From positions 186,001 through 250,000 of the IMG/VR virus record IMGVR_UViG_3300005289_000016: a DNA stretch of 64,000 nt, one strand, 5' to 3'. Position numbers and translations under genes: made by a program. Position 1 is the stretch's first letter. Each line of letters opens with the position of its first letter. The notes below the pieces were generated by a model, which was not told where the DNA came from, did no database searches, and saw only the letters and a list, made by a program, of their open reading frames with translations. Of the stretch, positions 7,438 to 14,879 are shown piece after piece. The DNA is from a virus.

Positions 7438-9516
7438 TTATGGTGTCAGTTCAGGGGTCAGTGTCTCATCAACCGGGATGGTATCGGCAGGGAGCATGGT
7501 GCGCAGTTGTTGCATGAACTTCTCACTGTCGTCCCAGTTAGCCTGAGGGTCCTCGACCAAAGACTCCAAGGAAGCCTCGATGTCATCAGGTGCCTGAACC
7601 CCAAGGATCGCTTCCACTTGGCTTTTCGACCACGAAAGGATGTCCTTGGAACGAGTGGAGATGTTCGGCTCTTGGCCAGTGTCGAGGAAGGTCTCGTGCA
7701 CATGGCAACGATGCTTCTGACCGATCCGATCTACCCGTGCGATGGTCTGAGTGCGCTCATAATCACGGAACGGGGAGTTGGTGAAGATCTCGGTGTTGGC
7801 CATCACCAGAGGCACCGCCGTCGACAACGACTTGAAGGTCGCAATCAATGGGTTGGCATCTGGATCGTTCTCGAACTGCTTGACGATAGACGTCAGGTCC
7901 TTGTTGGTCTCACCATACACCAGCAGAGGCTTATACCCTGCGGCTCTGAGGAGGACATCGAGGTCCTTGACCACTTCCACGTAGCTGGTGAAGATCACCG
8001 TCTTGCTGGCAGCGTTGTCGATGATGGTATCAAGCGGCATGTTCGGGAGCATGTCGAGGTGACACTGAATGCGCATCCGACCCAGCACCTGAGACAAGGC
8101 CTCACCCATCACTTTCAGTTCAACGTACTTGATGATCGCCCGCACGTTCAGGAATGGCTTCCGGTAGGTGTCAGGCAACGATGGCACGATGTTCTTCAGC
8201 TCGTAACGGTTGCAGTACATCACCATGTCTTTCATGGTGACCGGGTCGTAACCTTTACGGATGGTCCTGACGTAAGACTGGTACTGCGTGAACGCTTGAC
8301 GCTCGGACGGCGACTTGAGTTTGGACTCGTGCATCGCCATGCAGCGTTCGTACAGACCTTCGTATTCCTTCATGCCGTCCTTGTAGTACTTCAGACGGGT
8401 CTCAATGAAACCAGTCATCTTGTCCCGGACCGAAGTCAGGGTGTACTCAGGACCGTTCTTCAACGGGATCTTGACTTCGTGGTAATCCACACCCGGTGTC
8501 TCGATCTCGGCCTTGACAACCTTAAAGGAAACGATACCCACACGGTTGGCCAGAATCTCCAGTGCCTTCTTGGCTTCCTTACCGAAGATCTTCCGGAAGG
8601 ACGCTTCTACTTCGGCGGTGAAGTCGGAGCAGATGGTCTTGAGCAAGGTGATCGCTTCAGACCCCATTGCCTTGAACGGCGTACCAGATGCGTGCACCAC
8701 ATCGCGTGCTTTAAGTCCATGGCAAATGTCGATCAGGTATTGGGTACGCGCCGACTGTTCGTTGAAGTTGTGAGATTCATCGATAGCCACAAAGACTTTA
8801 CCGAAGGCACCACGGTTCTGCTTGACGAATGCGAGGAACTTCTCCATGTAGTCGTAGTGAACAATGTAGTACTCTTTACCCAGTGTAGGCTCTTCGCCAC
8901 TGAGACTGTGCCAGTGATCAGGGACGCCCTTCTTGAAGAGCATCTTGATCGTCTTGACCCACACGTCGAACACGGAGTTCTTCGGTACGATGAAGACCTT
9001 GGTGTTAGCCCCGAGCACGTGACCGAGAGCAAAGTTGGTGATGGTCTTACCGCCGCCTGCTGCCACGTCCATGAGCATGCCATTCAGGGCATATTCGAAG
9101 GTCGTCCGATCGTACTCGTGTAAAAAGTTAAGTTGGTGCTGGAATAATGTGACATTGAGGTCACTCAACGCCTGGTAACTCAAGCGGGGCGTGAACCCAG
9201 TCATGCCAATGTTACGTAACCAAGTGGAGCGAATCAGTTCCTCGGCAACCTTGGATAACGTACGACGTCCACAAAAGGTACGCCGGGAATCCTGCAATTG
9301 CTCCAGGATGTACAGGACCTCGATGGCAAACCACTTCGGGAATTTAACGGAGGACCGAGAGACCGAAGTAAAGATGTTGTTGGCGATCTTGCTGGTTTTC
9401 CAAAAGTTGTAGATGTCTTTCTGAAAACGCAGACCGGGTATTCCGTTCACTATAATGTGAGAGTCAGTCTCTTTGACAGAGATTATCCCCAACATGCGCG
9501 AAAAGCTGGCGTACAT
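7438..9516 (-). CDS. SNF2-like superfamily 2 helicase
   Basis: 692 residues from the ATG at 9516, chosen because TTGAGGAATATA precedes it; an ATG at 9558 would add 14 residues. Helicase motifs in order: FQHQ (about 125), Walker A AAGGGKT (152-158), Walker B DESH (246-249), SGTP (277-280), and motif VI QTIARVDRIGQ (590-600), which is typical of SNF2/DEAD-type translocases. It uses ATP to move along duplex DNA or remodel nucleoprotein. phiKZ-like phages carry similar proteins; the precise role is not established. The first 115 residues have no recognised domain. The minus-strand frame stays open far beyond 9558, but only as an artefact over the acidic repeats of the opposite gene. Confidence 0.92.
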   Translation of the reverse strand: MYASFSRMLGIISVKETDSHIIVNGIPGLRFQKDIYNFWKTSKIANNIFTSVSRSSVKFPKWFAIEVLYILEQLQDSRRTFCGRRTLSKVAEELIRSTWLRNIGMTGFTPRLSYQALSDLNVTLFQHQLNFLHEYDRTTFEYALNGMLMDVAAGGGKTITNFALGHVLGANTKVFIVPKNSVFDVWVKTIKMLFKKGVPDHWHSLSGEEPTLGKEYYIVHYDYMEKFLAFVKQNRGAFGKVFVAIDESHNFNEQSARTQYLIDICHGLKARDVVHASGTPFKAMGSEAITLLKTICSDFTAEVEASFRKIFGKEAKKALEILANRVGIVSFKVVKAEIETPGVDYHEVKIPLKNGPEYTLTSVRDKMTGFIETRLKYYKDGMKEYEGLYERCMAMHESKLKSPSERQAFTQYQSYVRTIRKGYDPVTMKDMVMYCNRYELKNIVPSLPDTYRKPFLNVRAIIKYVELKVMGEALSQVLGRMRIQCHLDMLPNMPLDTIIDNAASKTVIFTSYVEVVKDLDVLLRAAGYKPLLVYGETNKDLTSIVKQFENDPDANPLIATFKSLSTAVPLVMANTEIFTNSPFRDYERTQTIARVDRIGQKHRCHVHETFLDTGQEPNISTRSKDILSWSKSQVEAILGVQAPDDIEASLESLVEDPQANWDDSEKFMQQLRTMLPADTIPVDETLTPELTP

Positions 9517-9561
9517 TCCTATATTCCTCAAGGGGAGTATATCTGAGAAGAGGGTCATAAC

Positions 9562-10983
9562 ATGACGCACAATACCACCGCACGACCTAATGCGGCTCAA
9601 ATGCTCCATGAGGCTCAAGGCTACCGCACCAGCCTCGAAGCCCTGATGTCGGTAGGCAAGGCACTCCTGCTCAATCCATCGTTGGAAAGCGACTCCGCTT
9701 CTTCCTTCATGGTGCTGGCAGAAGACGTGCTGGAACAAGCCGATCATCAAGCCGACTTGCAGGTCGTCGATGGCGTGACTGAGCCTCAGGCTCAAGTCGA
9801 ACTGATCATGCAGGACGTGCTCACTCCACGCCTGACTGAAGTTGAAGCGATCGAGCAGGCACTGCAAGAAAAGGCCGATAACGACGAGCCTGTTCCATTC
9901 ACCACCCGCGATTCGGAAACTTCCGCGTCGCTGGAATCGCTGAGCTTCAAAGCCGAAGCCCTTGGCCTGTTCAAGGAAAACATCGACACTGTGAAAGCAG
10001 TGATCTCGATGGAAGGCATGACTGTCGAAGCCGTCCGTCCACTGGTGCTGAACGTAGCCCGTCGCATTGGCGATGGTCTGGCTACTCTCGGCGTGTCCAT
10101 GGAAGAACTGGGCGAGACCCAAGTCCTGGGCGAGATGTCCGATGCGGTTGACCGTATCGAGCAACTGGTAGCCACTGCCAAAGAGCAGGCTGAAGAAAGC
10201 ATCGAAGCCGCTCGCGCTGAAGCTTCTGAGCAACTGGCCGAAGGTACCGACAAGATGGGCGACTTGATCGAAGCCCACCGTGCCGATAACCCGTCGGGTC
10301 CGAAACTGAACGACGACGTCCAGGCCAGCAGCATTCCGTCTGACACCCCGTCCAGTCAGAACAATGGTGAAGGCGAAGTGACCGACCCTGTCGATCCGAA
10401 CGCTGATCCAGATGCGCCGGTAGACCCCGATGCTGATCCGGTCGATCCAATCGACCCTGATGCTGATCCGGTAGACCCGATCGATCCAGATGCCGATCCA
10501 GTTGACCCGGTTGATCCCGTTGATCCAGACGCGGACCCAATCGACCCTGAAGCGGACATCGCTGCGGCTAACGCCGACGCCGATCCAGTTGATCCGGATG
10601 CAGATCCGGTAGACCCAGTCGATCCGGTTGATCCAGTGGACCCAGAAGAAGAGGAAGAAGAGGAAGACAAGGACAAGGTTTCGACCGAATCCGTTGCCGA
10701 CCCGATCGTCATCGAAGACATCACCACTCGCGTTCAAGATGTTGACGCCGTGGTTGGTATCTCTGGTCAACTGATGAACTGGCTGGACTCCAATGGCCTG
10801 TTGACCGCTGACGGCAAAGCTGCGCTGGAAGGCGGCATTGACCACAAGTTCTGCCTGTGCACCAACATGGTTGTTGACGCTGCTGGCGACGTATTGGTCC
10901 GTCACTACGACACGTGGGTTGCTGCCTGCATTCGTGATGGCGAAACCAACACCCGCGCCCTTGCTGCATTGATGGACATCTAA
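9562..10983 (+). CDS. Acidic head-associated protein with Asp-Pro repeats
   Basis: 473 residues. Residues 1-270 are helical and contain S-x-E motifs (SLEAL, SLESLSF, SMEGM, SMEEL) like those of the capsid protein. Residues about 274-372 are a low-complexity stretch of DPVDP and DPDADP repeats ending in a run of Glu/Asp. Residues about 380-473 form a separate, ordinary globular domain with two Cys (KFCLCTN). The arrangement suggests a scaffold or inner-head protein, and the same type of Asp-Pro tail is found on the portal-like protein at 43522. Function is inferred from these links only. Confidence 0.85.
   Translation: MTHNTTARPNAAQMLHEAQGYRTSLEALMSVGKALLLNPSLESDSASSFMVLAEDVLEQADHQADLQVVDGVTEPQAQVELIMQDVLTPRLTEVEAIEQALQEKADNDEPVPFTTRDSETSASLESLSFKAEALGLFKENIDTVKAVISMEGMTVEAVRPLVLNVARRIGDGLATLGVSMEELGETQVLGEMSDAVDRIEQLVATAKEQAEESIEAARAEASEQLAEGTDKMGDLIEAHRADNPSGPKLNDDVQASSIPSDTPSSQNNGEGEVTDPVDPNADPDAPVDPDADPVDPIDPDADPVDPIDPDADPVDPVDPVDPDADPIDPEADIAAANADADPVDPDADPVDPVDPVDPVDPEEEEEEEDKDKVSTESVADPIVIEDITTRVQDVDAVVGISGQLMNWLDSNGLLTADGKAALEGGIDHKFCLCTNMVVDAAGDVLVRHYDTWVAACIRDGETNTRALAALMDI
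10381..10650 (+). repeat. In-frame DPVDP/DPDADP-coding repeats
   Basis: Imperfect 6- to 15-base units such as GATCCGGTCGACCC repeated about thirty times, coding for an extremely acidic, proline-punctuated linker. Codons vary between units (GAT/GAC, CCA/CCG/CCT), so the protein sequence rather than the DNA appears to be conserved. Confidence 0.9.
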
Positions 10984-11014
10984 ACCGTTGAAACCACGGT
11001 ATAGTATGTAGGAC

Positions 11015-11028
11015 CTGTTCTTTAACAG
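11015..11028 (+). promoter_or_regulatory. boxA-like sequence
   Basis: TGTTCTTTAACA at 11016-11027 differs by one base from the bacterial rRNA boxA antitermination site (TGCTCTTTAACA). It could also form a small hairpin, CTGTT/AACAG. Function as an antitermination site is inference from similarity. Confidence 0.35.
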
Positions 11029-11126
11029 TCTATCCGACATTGATGCGCTTGACTGCGTATAAAAGAGGAGAGCTTTGGCTCTCGCACTCGTGGTACCCAC
11101 CCACTCCCCCATCGGGCGGGCCACAC

Positions 11127-11151
11127 AGCTGAGGGCATTGCGCCCTCAGCT
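11127..11151. terminator. Terminator-like hairpin in gene-free region
   Basis: Perfect 10-bp stem AGCTGAGGGC / GCCCTCAGCT with loop ATTGC, followed by TACTATTTCG. The T tract is weak, so it may be an RNA structural element rather than an efficient terminator. Confidence 0.6.
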
Positions 11152-11227
11152 ACTATTTCGTTGCCCCTAACAAACTCGTCGTGATAGTTAGGGTTGTTGC
11201 TGTTCCGTAGCCCCATGCCAACGCTAC

Positions 11228-11440
11228 CCATGGTGTGTTACGGTAAACGATGACGCGTCTGAGCGTATGCTCCACGTCGCTGCCAATGATGTCTCCCGAT
11301 CCGGCTGAAAGGGGATGTCAGGCGTCACGAAGTGCCACTCCTCATGGAGTGATGCCATCTTTAGTGCAGCCTCCAGTGTTCCGTCTTCGGATAGAGCATT
11401 GGGGGATGCACTGCGGATGGCTTTTATTTTTATTTTGCCG
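11228..11440 (+). ncRNA. Candidate structured non-coding RNA or leader
   Basis: Consecutive stem-loops: GAGC/GCTC (11261-11272); GGCGTC/GATGCC enclosing ACTCC/GGAGT (11321-11356); and a long hairpin at 11364-11411 with an outer 5-bp stem GTGCA/TGCAC, an inner 9-bp stem CCTCCAGTG/CATTGGGGG (two G-U pairs) and a capped apex TCCG/CGGA. A T-rich run follows (11421-11435). Could be a stand-alone RNA or the leader of the gene at 11469. No known RNA family is recognised. Confidence 0.4.
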
Positions 11441-11468
11441 TGTCACTGTATAGACGAAGGAGGGAACT

Positions 11469-11834
11469 ATGGAACTCTACACTATCGCTCTCTCCCAATG
11501 GCGCAAGGCTAAGGAGAAGCAAGTCACCCTGATTGACATCACTGTCAAGTCAGGTCTCTTGGTCTTTGCACCAGAGCCGTCCGTACTGTGGGCCTACAAG
11601 AGAAATGAAGTCTCAGACGAGCAGTATACGCAGTTGTACCTAGAACGCCTCAGGGAGCAGTTTAGAGCCCATCCTGAAGCCTTCCAAGAGTTCCTCGAGC
11701 AGGAAGGTCCGATCTGTGTGGCATGTTACTGCAAAGCCGGCAAGTTCTGTCACCGTCACATCTTCGTGGAGTTCATTAAGGACGTCGCAGAAGACAATGG
11801 TTACACGTTAAGACTGTGTGGCGAAATACTATGA
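11469..11834 (+). CDS. DUF488-like protein
   Basis: 121 residues, GAAGGAGG before the ATG. Near residues 80-96 it has ICVACYCKAGKFCHRHIF; 'C-x-C ... CHR' is the signature of DUF488-type proteins, a widespread bacterial family of unknown activity in which the Cys/His cluster is thought to be functional. Length is near the shorter family members. It follows the structured leader region, and the next gene starts 26 bases on. Confidence 0.75.
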   Translation: MELYTIALSQWRKAKEKQVTLIDITVKSGLLVFAPEPSVLWAYKRNEVSDEQYTQLYLERLREQFRAHPEAFQEFLEQEGPICVACYCKAGKFCHRHIFVEFIKDVAEDNGYTLRLCGEIL

Positions 11835-11860
11835 CTAGGGCTTTCTACTGAGGCTATCTC

Positions 11861-12424
11861 ATGGCGTGTAAAACCGACAACTTCAAGTTTGACCCCGACA
11901 AGACAGCGCTGGAGAACCTCTTTGCTCTGATCTATCGGACCAACCGCGTTAAGCTGAACCCAGACATGGTGGAAGTAGAACTCCCTCGTGCCTTGGCAGA
12001 CGGCGAAGACCCTGATGGCGACAACACCGTTATCTTGGTCAAGGCCAAGCAGGGCGGTCCGTTCAAAGGGCAGGAAGACCTGTACTACGCAAGGGCTGAC
12101 ATCAATACCCACTACCCGACCTTCACCCTCGACCTAGAAGACGTGAAGGACATCCATGACAAGTCTGCGTTGATTGCCTACTTGGATGGACGGTTCAATC
12201 TGGTAGACGGCGAATTCGATGTTGACATTGATGACCCATTCACGTCGCTGTTCCAATTCATTGACGTGGACATCTTTGCCAAGGAAAAGTCCCTGATCTA
12301 CATCGGGGATAAGAAGATCCATTTGTTCTGGTCTGGCGGTATCCGTCGGATCACGGATGAGGGTCAACTGCGCATCACTGATGAAGGTCAGATCCGGGTC
12401 ATTCCCAACGGCAGTCTTGACTAA
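11861..12424 (+). CDS. Small virion-type protein, paralogue family member
   Basis: 187 residues. It shares a pattern with 14256-14780, 38866-39876, 39885-40328 and 40331-41317: a short helical start (LENLFALIYRTNRVKLNP), a beta-rich section with an F-x-G and YYAR-like strand, a 'DI...YP...DL' turn, and a final strand KSLIYIGDKKIHLFW equivalent to NSLRWYGQMTI and NLRFTGELTI in the others. These lie among virion genes, so a baseplate or tail role is likely. The C-terminus has a duplicated RITDEGQ(L/I)R. Confidence 0.75.
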   Translation: MACKTDNFKFDPDKTALENLFALIYRTNRVKLNPDMVEVELPRALADGEDPDGDNTVILVKAKQGGPFKGQEDLYYARADINTHYPTFTLDLEDVKDIHDKSALIAYLDGRFNLVDGEFDVDIDDPFTSLFQFIDVDIFAKEKSLIYIGDKKIHLFWSGGIRRITDEGQLRITDEGQIRVIPNGSLD

Positions 12425-12461
12425 CGGCATATAGAGCGAGGGCCACTGGCCCTCGCTCTAT
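12425..12461. terminator. Bidirectional terminator between convergent genes
   Basis: CGGCAT then a 14-bp perfect stem ATAGAGCGAGGGCC / GGCCCTCGCTCTAT with loop ACT (12431-12461). No long T tract on either side; the flanks read CATA and TATG as in the other convergent hairpins. Confidence 0.85.
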
Positions 12462-12472
12462 GTCGCGTCGCC

Positions 12473-13690
12473 TTAAACTTCAGGCTCTGGTTCCAGACCG
12501 TCGGACGCTTCGTTGAAGGCGTCGATCAGGGCTTGGGCCAGTGCGTCGATGTCACTGGTGTTGGTGTCGAGCTGGGTCTGCATCGGACCAACAGCAGCAG
12601 CCACTGCCGCATCGACTTCAGCGCTGGAAACCAGCAGGTTGAAGCCAGTACCGGCGACTTGCACGTCACCGATGGACAGGGTGAAGATTTCGACGAAGGT
12701 GTGACCTGCGCCAGTGCTGTCGGCGATTTCAACGCGACGGGTAACGACTTTCGAAGGCACGCCGCCAACGGAAGCTTCAACCACGCTTACCGACAGGAAT
12801 GCTTTATCAGCACCGGTGTCAGTCAGGATGGTGGTGCCGGACATGGCAGCAACAGCAGCAGGACCGGACCACTCGCCGACCTCATGCGAACCCATTGCCA
12901 CGTAGTCAACGCCCAGGAAGACGTTCAGCGGAGCGATGGAGAAGTCATCCGGAGTAACGCCGGACATTTCCAGGATCTCGTCGAGCGTCTTGCCTTCCAG
13001 CAATGCCGAGTCGGCGGCCTGGTCGGTCTTGCCCAGCTTGGTGCTATCGGCGTACGCCTTGGCATCAGTCAGCGCTTGAGCGGCTTTGGTGGTCGCGTCG
13101 GTAGCGGCAGCGGCTTGTGCAGCATCGGCCTTGGCCTGTGCACCTTCAGGGGTTTCCTTGGTGCCGATCGAGGTCATCAGGGTGTTGATGATGTCAGGAT
13201 CGTTTTGCAGAGCGTCGGCGATTTCCTTGATGGTGTTCAAGGTTTCAGGAGCAGCACCGACCAGGTCGTCGATCTTCTTCTGAGCGATCAGATCAGCCAG
13301 GAAGGCGGTGACGTACTTGTCAGCAGCGCCAGCCAGAGCCTCAGCTTCGGTAGCGACGCCGTAGTTCTCGACGTTACCCAGGCCAATGGAGGTTTTGTCG
13401 ATGGCGGCAATGTCGCCTTCGAGTTCAGTCTTCGCAGCGTCAACGGCAGCCGCGATGGCAGCAGCGTATTCGGCTTGCAGAGTAGCGAGGTCCTTCCCGC
13501 CAAGCTTGAGGGCGTTGTCGGCTTCACCGGCAGTGGCTGCTTTACCAGCCAGGATCAGTGCAGTGATCTCGGCCAGGGTTTTGCCTTCGAGCTTCAGGCT
13601 GTTGAGTGCATCCTTGTTAGCCAGTGCGGCTACAAGACGTGCGATCGCCGCTTTCAAGGCGGCTTCTAGTGCGGCGTTGGACAGTGCCAT
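12473..13690 (-). CDS. Tail-fibre-like protein
   Basis: 405 residues, Ala-rich, with GAGAGGAACG before the ATG. It contains repeated short motifs of the form L-x-L-x-GKT/DLAEI (residues about 32, 62 and 233), an IGLGNVENY motif (about 102) found in many phage tail fibres, and long helical Ala/Lys segments. A beta-rich section (about 250-350) precedes a final helical stretch. The composition fits an elongated trimeric fibre or fibre-base protein. The neighbour at 13804 carries the same ALKLGGK motif. Receptor and exact location unknown. Confidence 0.78.
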   Translation of the reverse strand: MALSNAALEAALKAAIARLVAALANKDALNSLKLEGKTLAEITALILAGKAATAGEADNALKLGGKDLATLQAEYAAAIAAAVDAAKTELEGDIAAIDKTSIGLGNVENYGVATEAEALAGAADKYVTAFLADLIAQKKIDDLVGAAPETLNTIKEIADALQNDPDIINTLMTSIGTKETPEGAQAKADAAQAAAATDATTKAAQALTDAKAYADSTKLGKTDQAADSALLEGKTLDEILEMSGVTPDDFSIAPLNVFLGVDYVAMGSHEVGEWSGPAAVAAMSGTTILTDTGADKAFLSVSVVEASVGGVPSKVVTRRVEIADSTGAGHTFVEIFTLSIGDVQVAGTGFNLLVSSAEVDAAVAAAVGPMQTQLDTNTSDIDALAQALIDAFNEASDGLEPEPEV

Positions 13691-13755
13691 GAAACGTTCC
13701 TCTCGTGGGAAGTAGTGGCGAGGGACCGACGTGGCACCTCACATAATAAATGGGT

Positions 13756-13795
13756 CTGACGCACGTCCCCAAGGCTACTCGGGTCGGTGCGTCAG
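13756..13795 (-). terminator. Hairpin between tail genes, minus strand
   Basis: Nine-base-pair stem CTGACGCAC / GTGCGTCAG with a 22-base loop; on the minus strand it is followed by ACCCATTTATTATG, the same CATTTATTATG found after the plus-strand hairpin at 35792. Lies in the 113-base gap upstream of the tail-fibre gene. Confidence 0.65.
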
Positions 13796-13803
13796 GAACG
13801 ACT

Positions 13804-14226
13804 TTAGACACCCACCAGAAGTGTGTCAGTAATGTCGTCGATGTCACTGGTGACGTTCTGCAACGTCTGTTGAAACTCTGCAACCAGCAGGTAGTCTTCA
13901 GCCGGCTTACCGCCAAGCTTCAGAGCGTCCACCGCCACGTCTTCTGCACCCAACTTGCCATCGAGCAACTCTTGAGTCTGTTCGATGGTCATTGCCCCGA
14001 CTTGTTCAGCCGTGACGTTGTTGGGGTTATCTCGCCTTGCGGCGTAGATAGCGAGGATGTCGTAGATGGTCGTCCGATAGGTTTTCTTCGGAAGACTTTC
14101 GCCACCATCAGCACGGGTGCTGGTAGTGATCTCTACGCTATCCTCGCCAGACAGCAGCGAGGGATCAATGGGCGTCAACTGCCCAATGGTACTGGTCCAG
14201 CTTTGAGGCACTTCTGGCTCAGCCAT
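13804..14226 (-). CDS. Small tail-associated protein, unknown
   Basis: 140 residues with several Thr/Ser- and Asp-rich stretches. Residues 97-113 (VDALKLGGKPAEDYLLV) share the ALKLGGK element with the downstream tail-fibre gene. No catalytic motif, no Cys. By position it belongs to the tail-fibre operon, perhaps an adaptor or assembly partner. Confidence 0.78.
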   Translation of the reverse strand: MAEPEVPQSWTSTIGQLTPIDPSLLSGEDSVEITTSTRADGGESLPKKTYRTTIYDILAIYAARRDNPNNVTAEQVGAMTIEQTQELLDGKLGAEDVAVDALKLGGKPAEDYLLVAEFQQTLQNVTSDIDDITDTLLVGV

Positions 14227-14255
14227 GATATTCCCTCACCCTATCGGGTCAACTC

Positions 14256-14780
14256 TTAGGCACCAGCTTCAGAGTCAACTGGGGTTACTGCCAGGCCGCC
14301 GAGCTCTGGGTTAACGACGGCTTCAGCTAAAGGGGTTTGAGCTACCGCCAGCGAAACCAGCAGGTCGCCTTTGAACGCGAACGAACCAGGCAGAGCGGAC
14401 AGAACGACTTCGGTGTCTTCTTCACCAACGACGGTGGTCAGATCGAAGTCTTCGGCATTGAAGCCCAGGCCGTAACGGGTGTTGATGGCGTCAACCACTT
14501 CACCCACGTTGACAGCACCTTTGACGACGGACACGTCGGTGATGCCGGCTGCGGTGAAGATGCCTTGTACGTCCAGACGGTCGAAGAAGACAGTCTGTTC
14601 GCCGGAGAACAGGGACTCCGGAGCGGCGGTGATTTCAACCTGAACTTCACGGTTCGGGTTGGTGGAAGCGGCGACAGCGCCGTAGGTGAAGTCGGTAGCC
14701 AACAGGGTCTTGCCCTGGGCGGCAGCAGCGACGTTCAAGGCCGCGAGCAGCAATGCGCGGCCAGTGTGAGCAGCGTTCAT
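14256..14780 (-). CDS. Virion-type protein, paralogue family member
   Basis: 174 residues from the ATG at 14780 (GAGGATCACTCT upstream). It starts with a helical section, then beta strands with QVEI, F-x-G, FFDRLDVQGIF and INTRYGLGFNAEDFDL, and ends GSFAFKGDLLVSLAV. The RL-x-L/VxxIF and RYG-x-F-x-x-x-DF elements match the proteins at 39885 and 38866. Low Cys and even composition fit a structural protein. First gene of the tail-fibre block after the nrd genes. Confidence 0.75.
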   Translation of the reverse strand: MNAAHTGRALLLAALNVAAAAQGKTLLATDFTYGAVAASTNPNREVQVEITAAPESLFSGEQTVFFDRLDVQGIFTAAGITDVSVVKGAVNVGEVVDAINTRYGLGFNAEDFDLTTVVGEEDTEVVLSALPGSFAFKGDLLVSLAVAQTPLAEAVVNPELGGLAVTPVDSEAGA

Positions 14781-14837
14781 AGAGTGATCCTCGTGTGAGC
14801 GAATACAGCGAAGGAATTGCTGTACATAGGATGTCGG

Positions 14838-14873
14838 CATAAACCCCCTACAGCACCGTAGCGCTGTAGGGGG
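14838..14873 (-). terminator. Terminator after nrd operon, minus strand
   Basis: Eleven-base-pair stem CCCCCTACAGC / GCTGTAGGGGG (14844-14873). On the minus strand it is followed by TTTATGCCG. It separates the ribonucleotide reductase genes from the tail block. Confidence 0.8.
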
Positions 14874-14879
14874 CAGGCT

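Larger units (their letters stand above)
10984..11468 (+). other. 485-base gene-free region with RNA-like structure
   Basis: No convincing reading frame on either strand; possible 60-70 codon frames lack ribosome-binding sites and cross the hairpins. It holds a boxA-like sequence (11016-11027), a terminator-like hairpin (11127-11151) and a series of further stem-loops (11261-11415) ending in T-rich sequence before the gene at 11469. Confidence 0.75.

Noticed and set aside
9559-11124. Long minus-strand open frame joined to the SNF2 helicase gene
   Set aside because: It lies opposite the acidic-repeat gene; DPVDP repeats read backwards give an open but low-complexity frame (Ile/Trp/Arg/Asp-rich). 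The helicase start at 9516 has a proper ribosome-binding site.
11022-11231. 69-codon minus-strand frame in the gene-free region
   Set aside because: No ribosome-binding site, unusual composition, and it crosses the terminator-like hairpin at 11127-11151.
10984-11468. tRNA gene in the structured gene-free region
   Set aside because: The stem-loops do not fold into a cloverleaf and no T-loop (GGTTCGAATCC-like) sequence is present.
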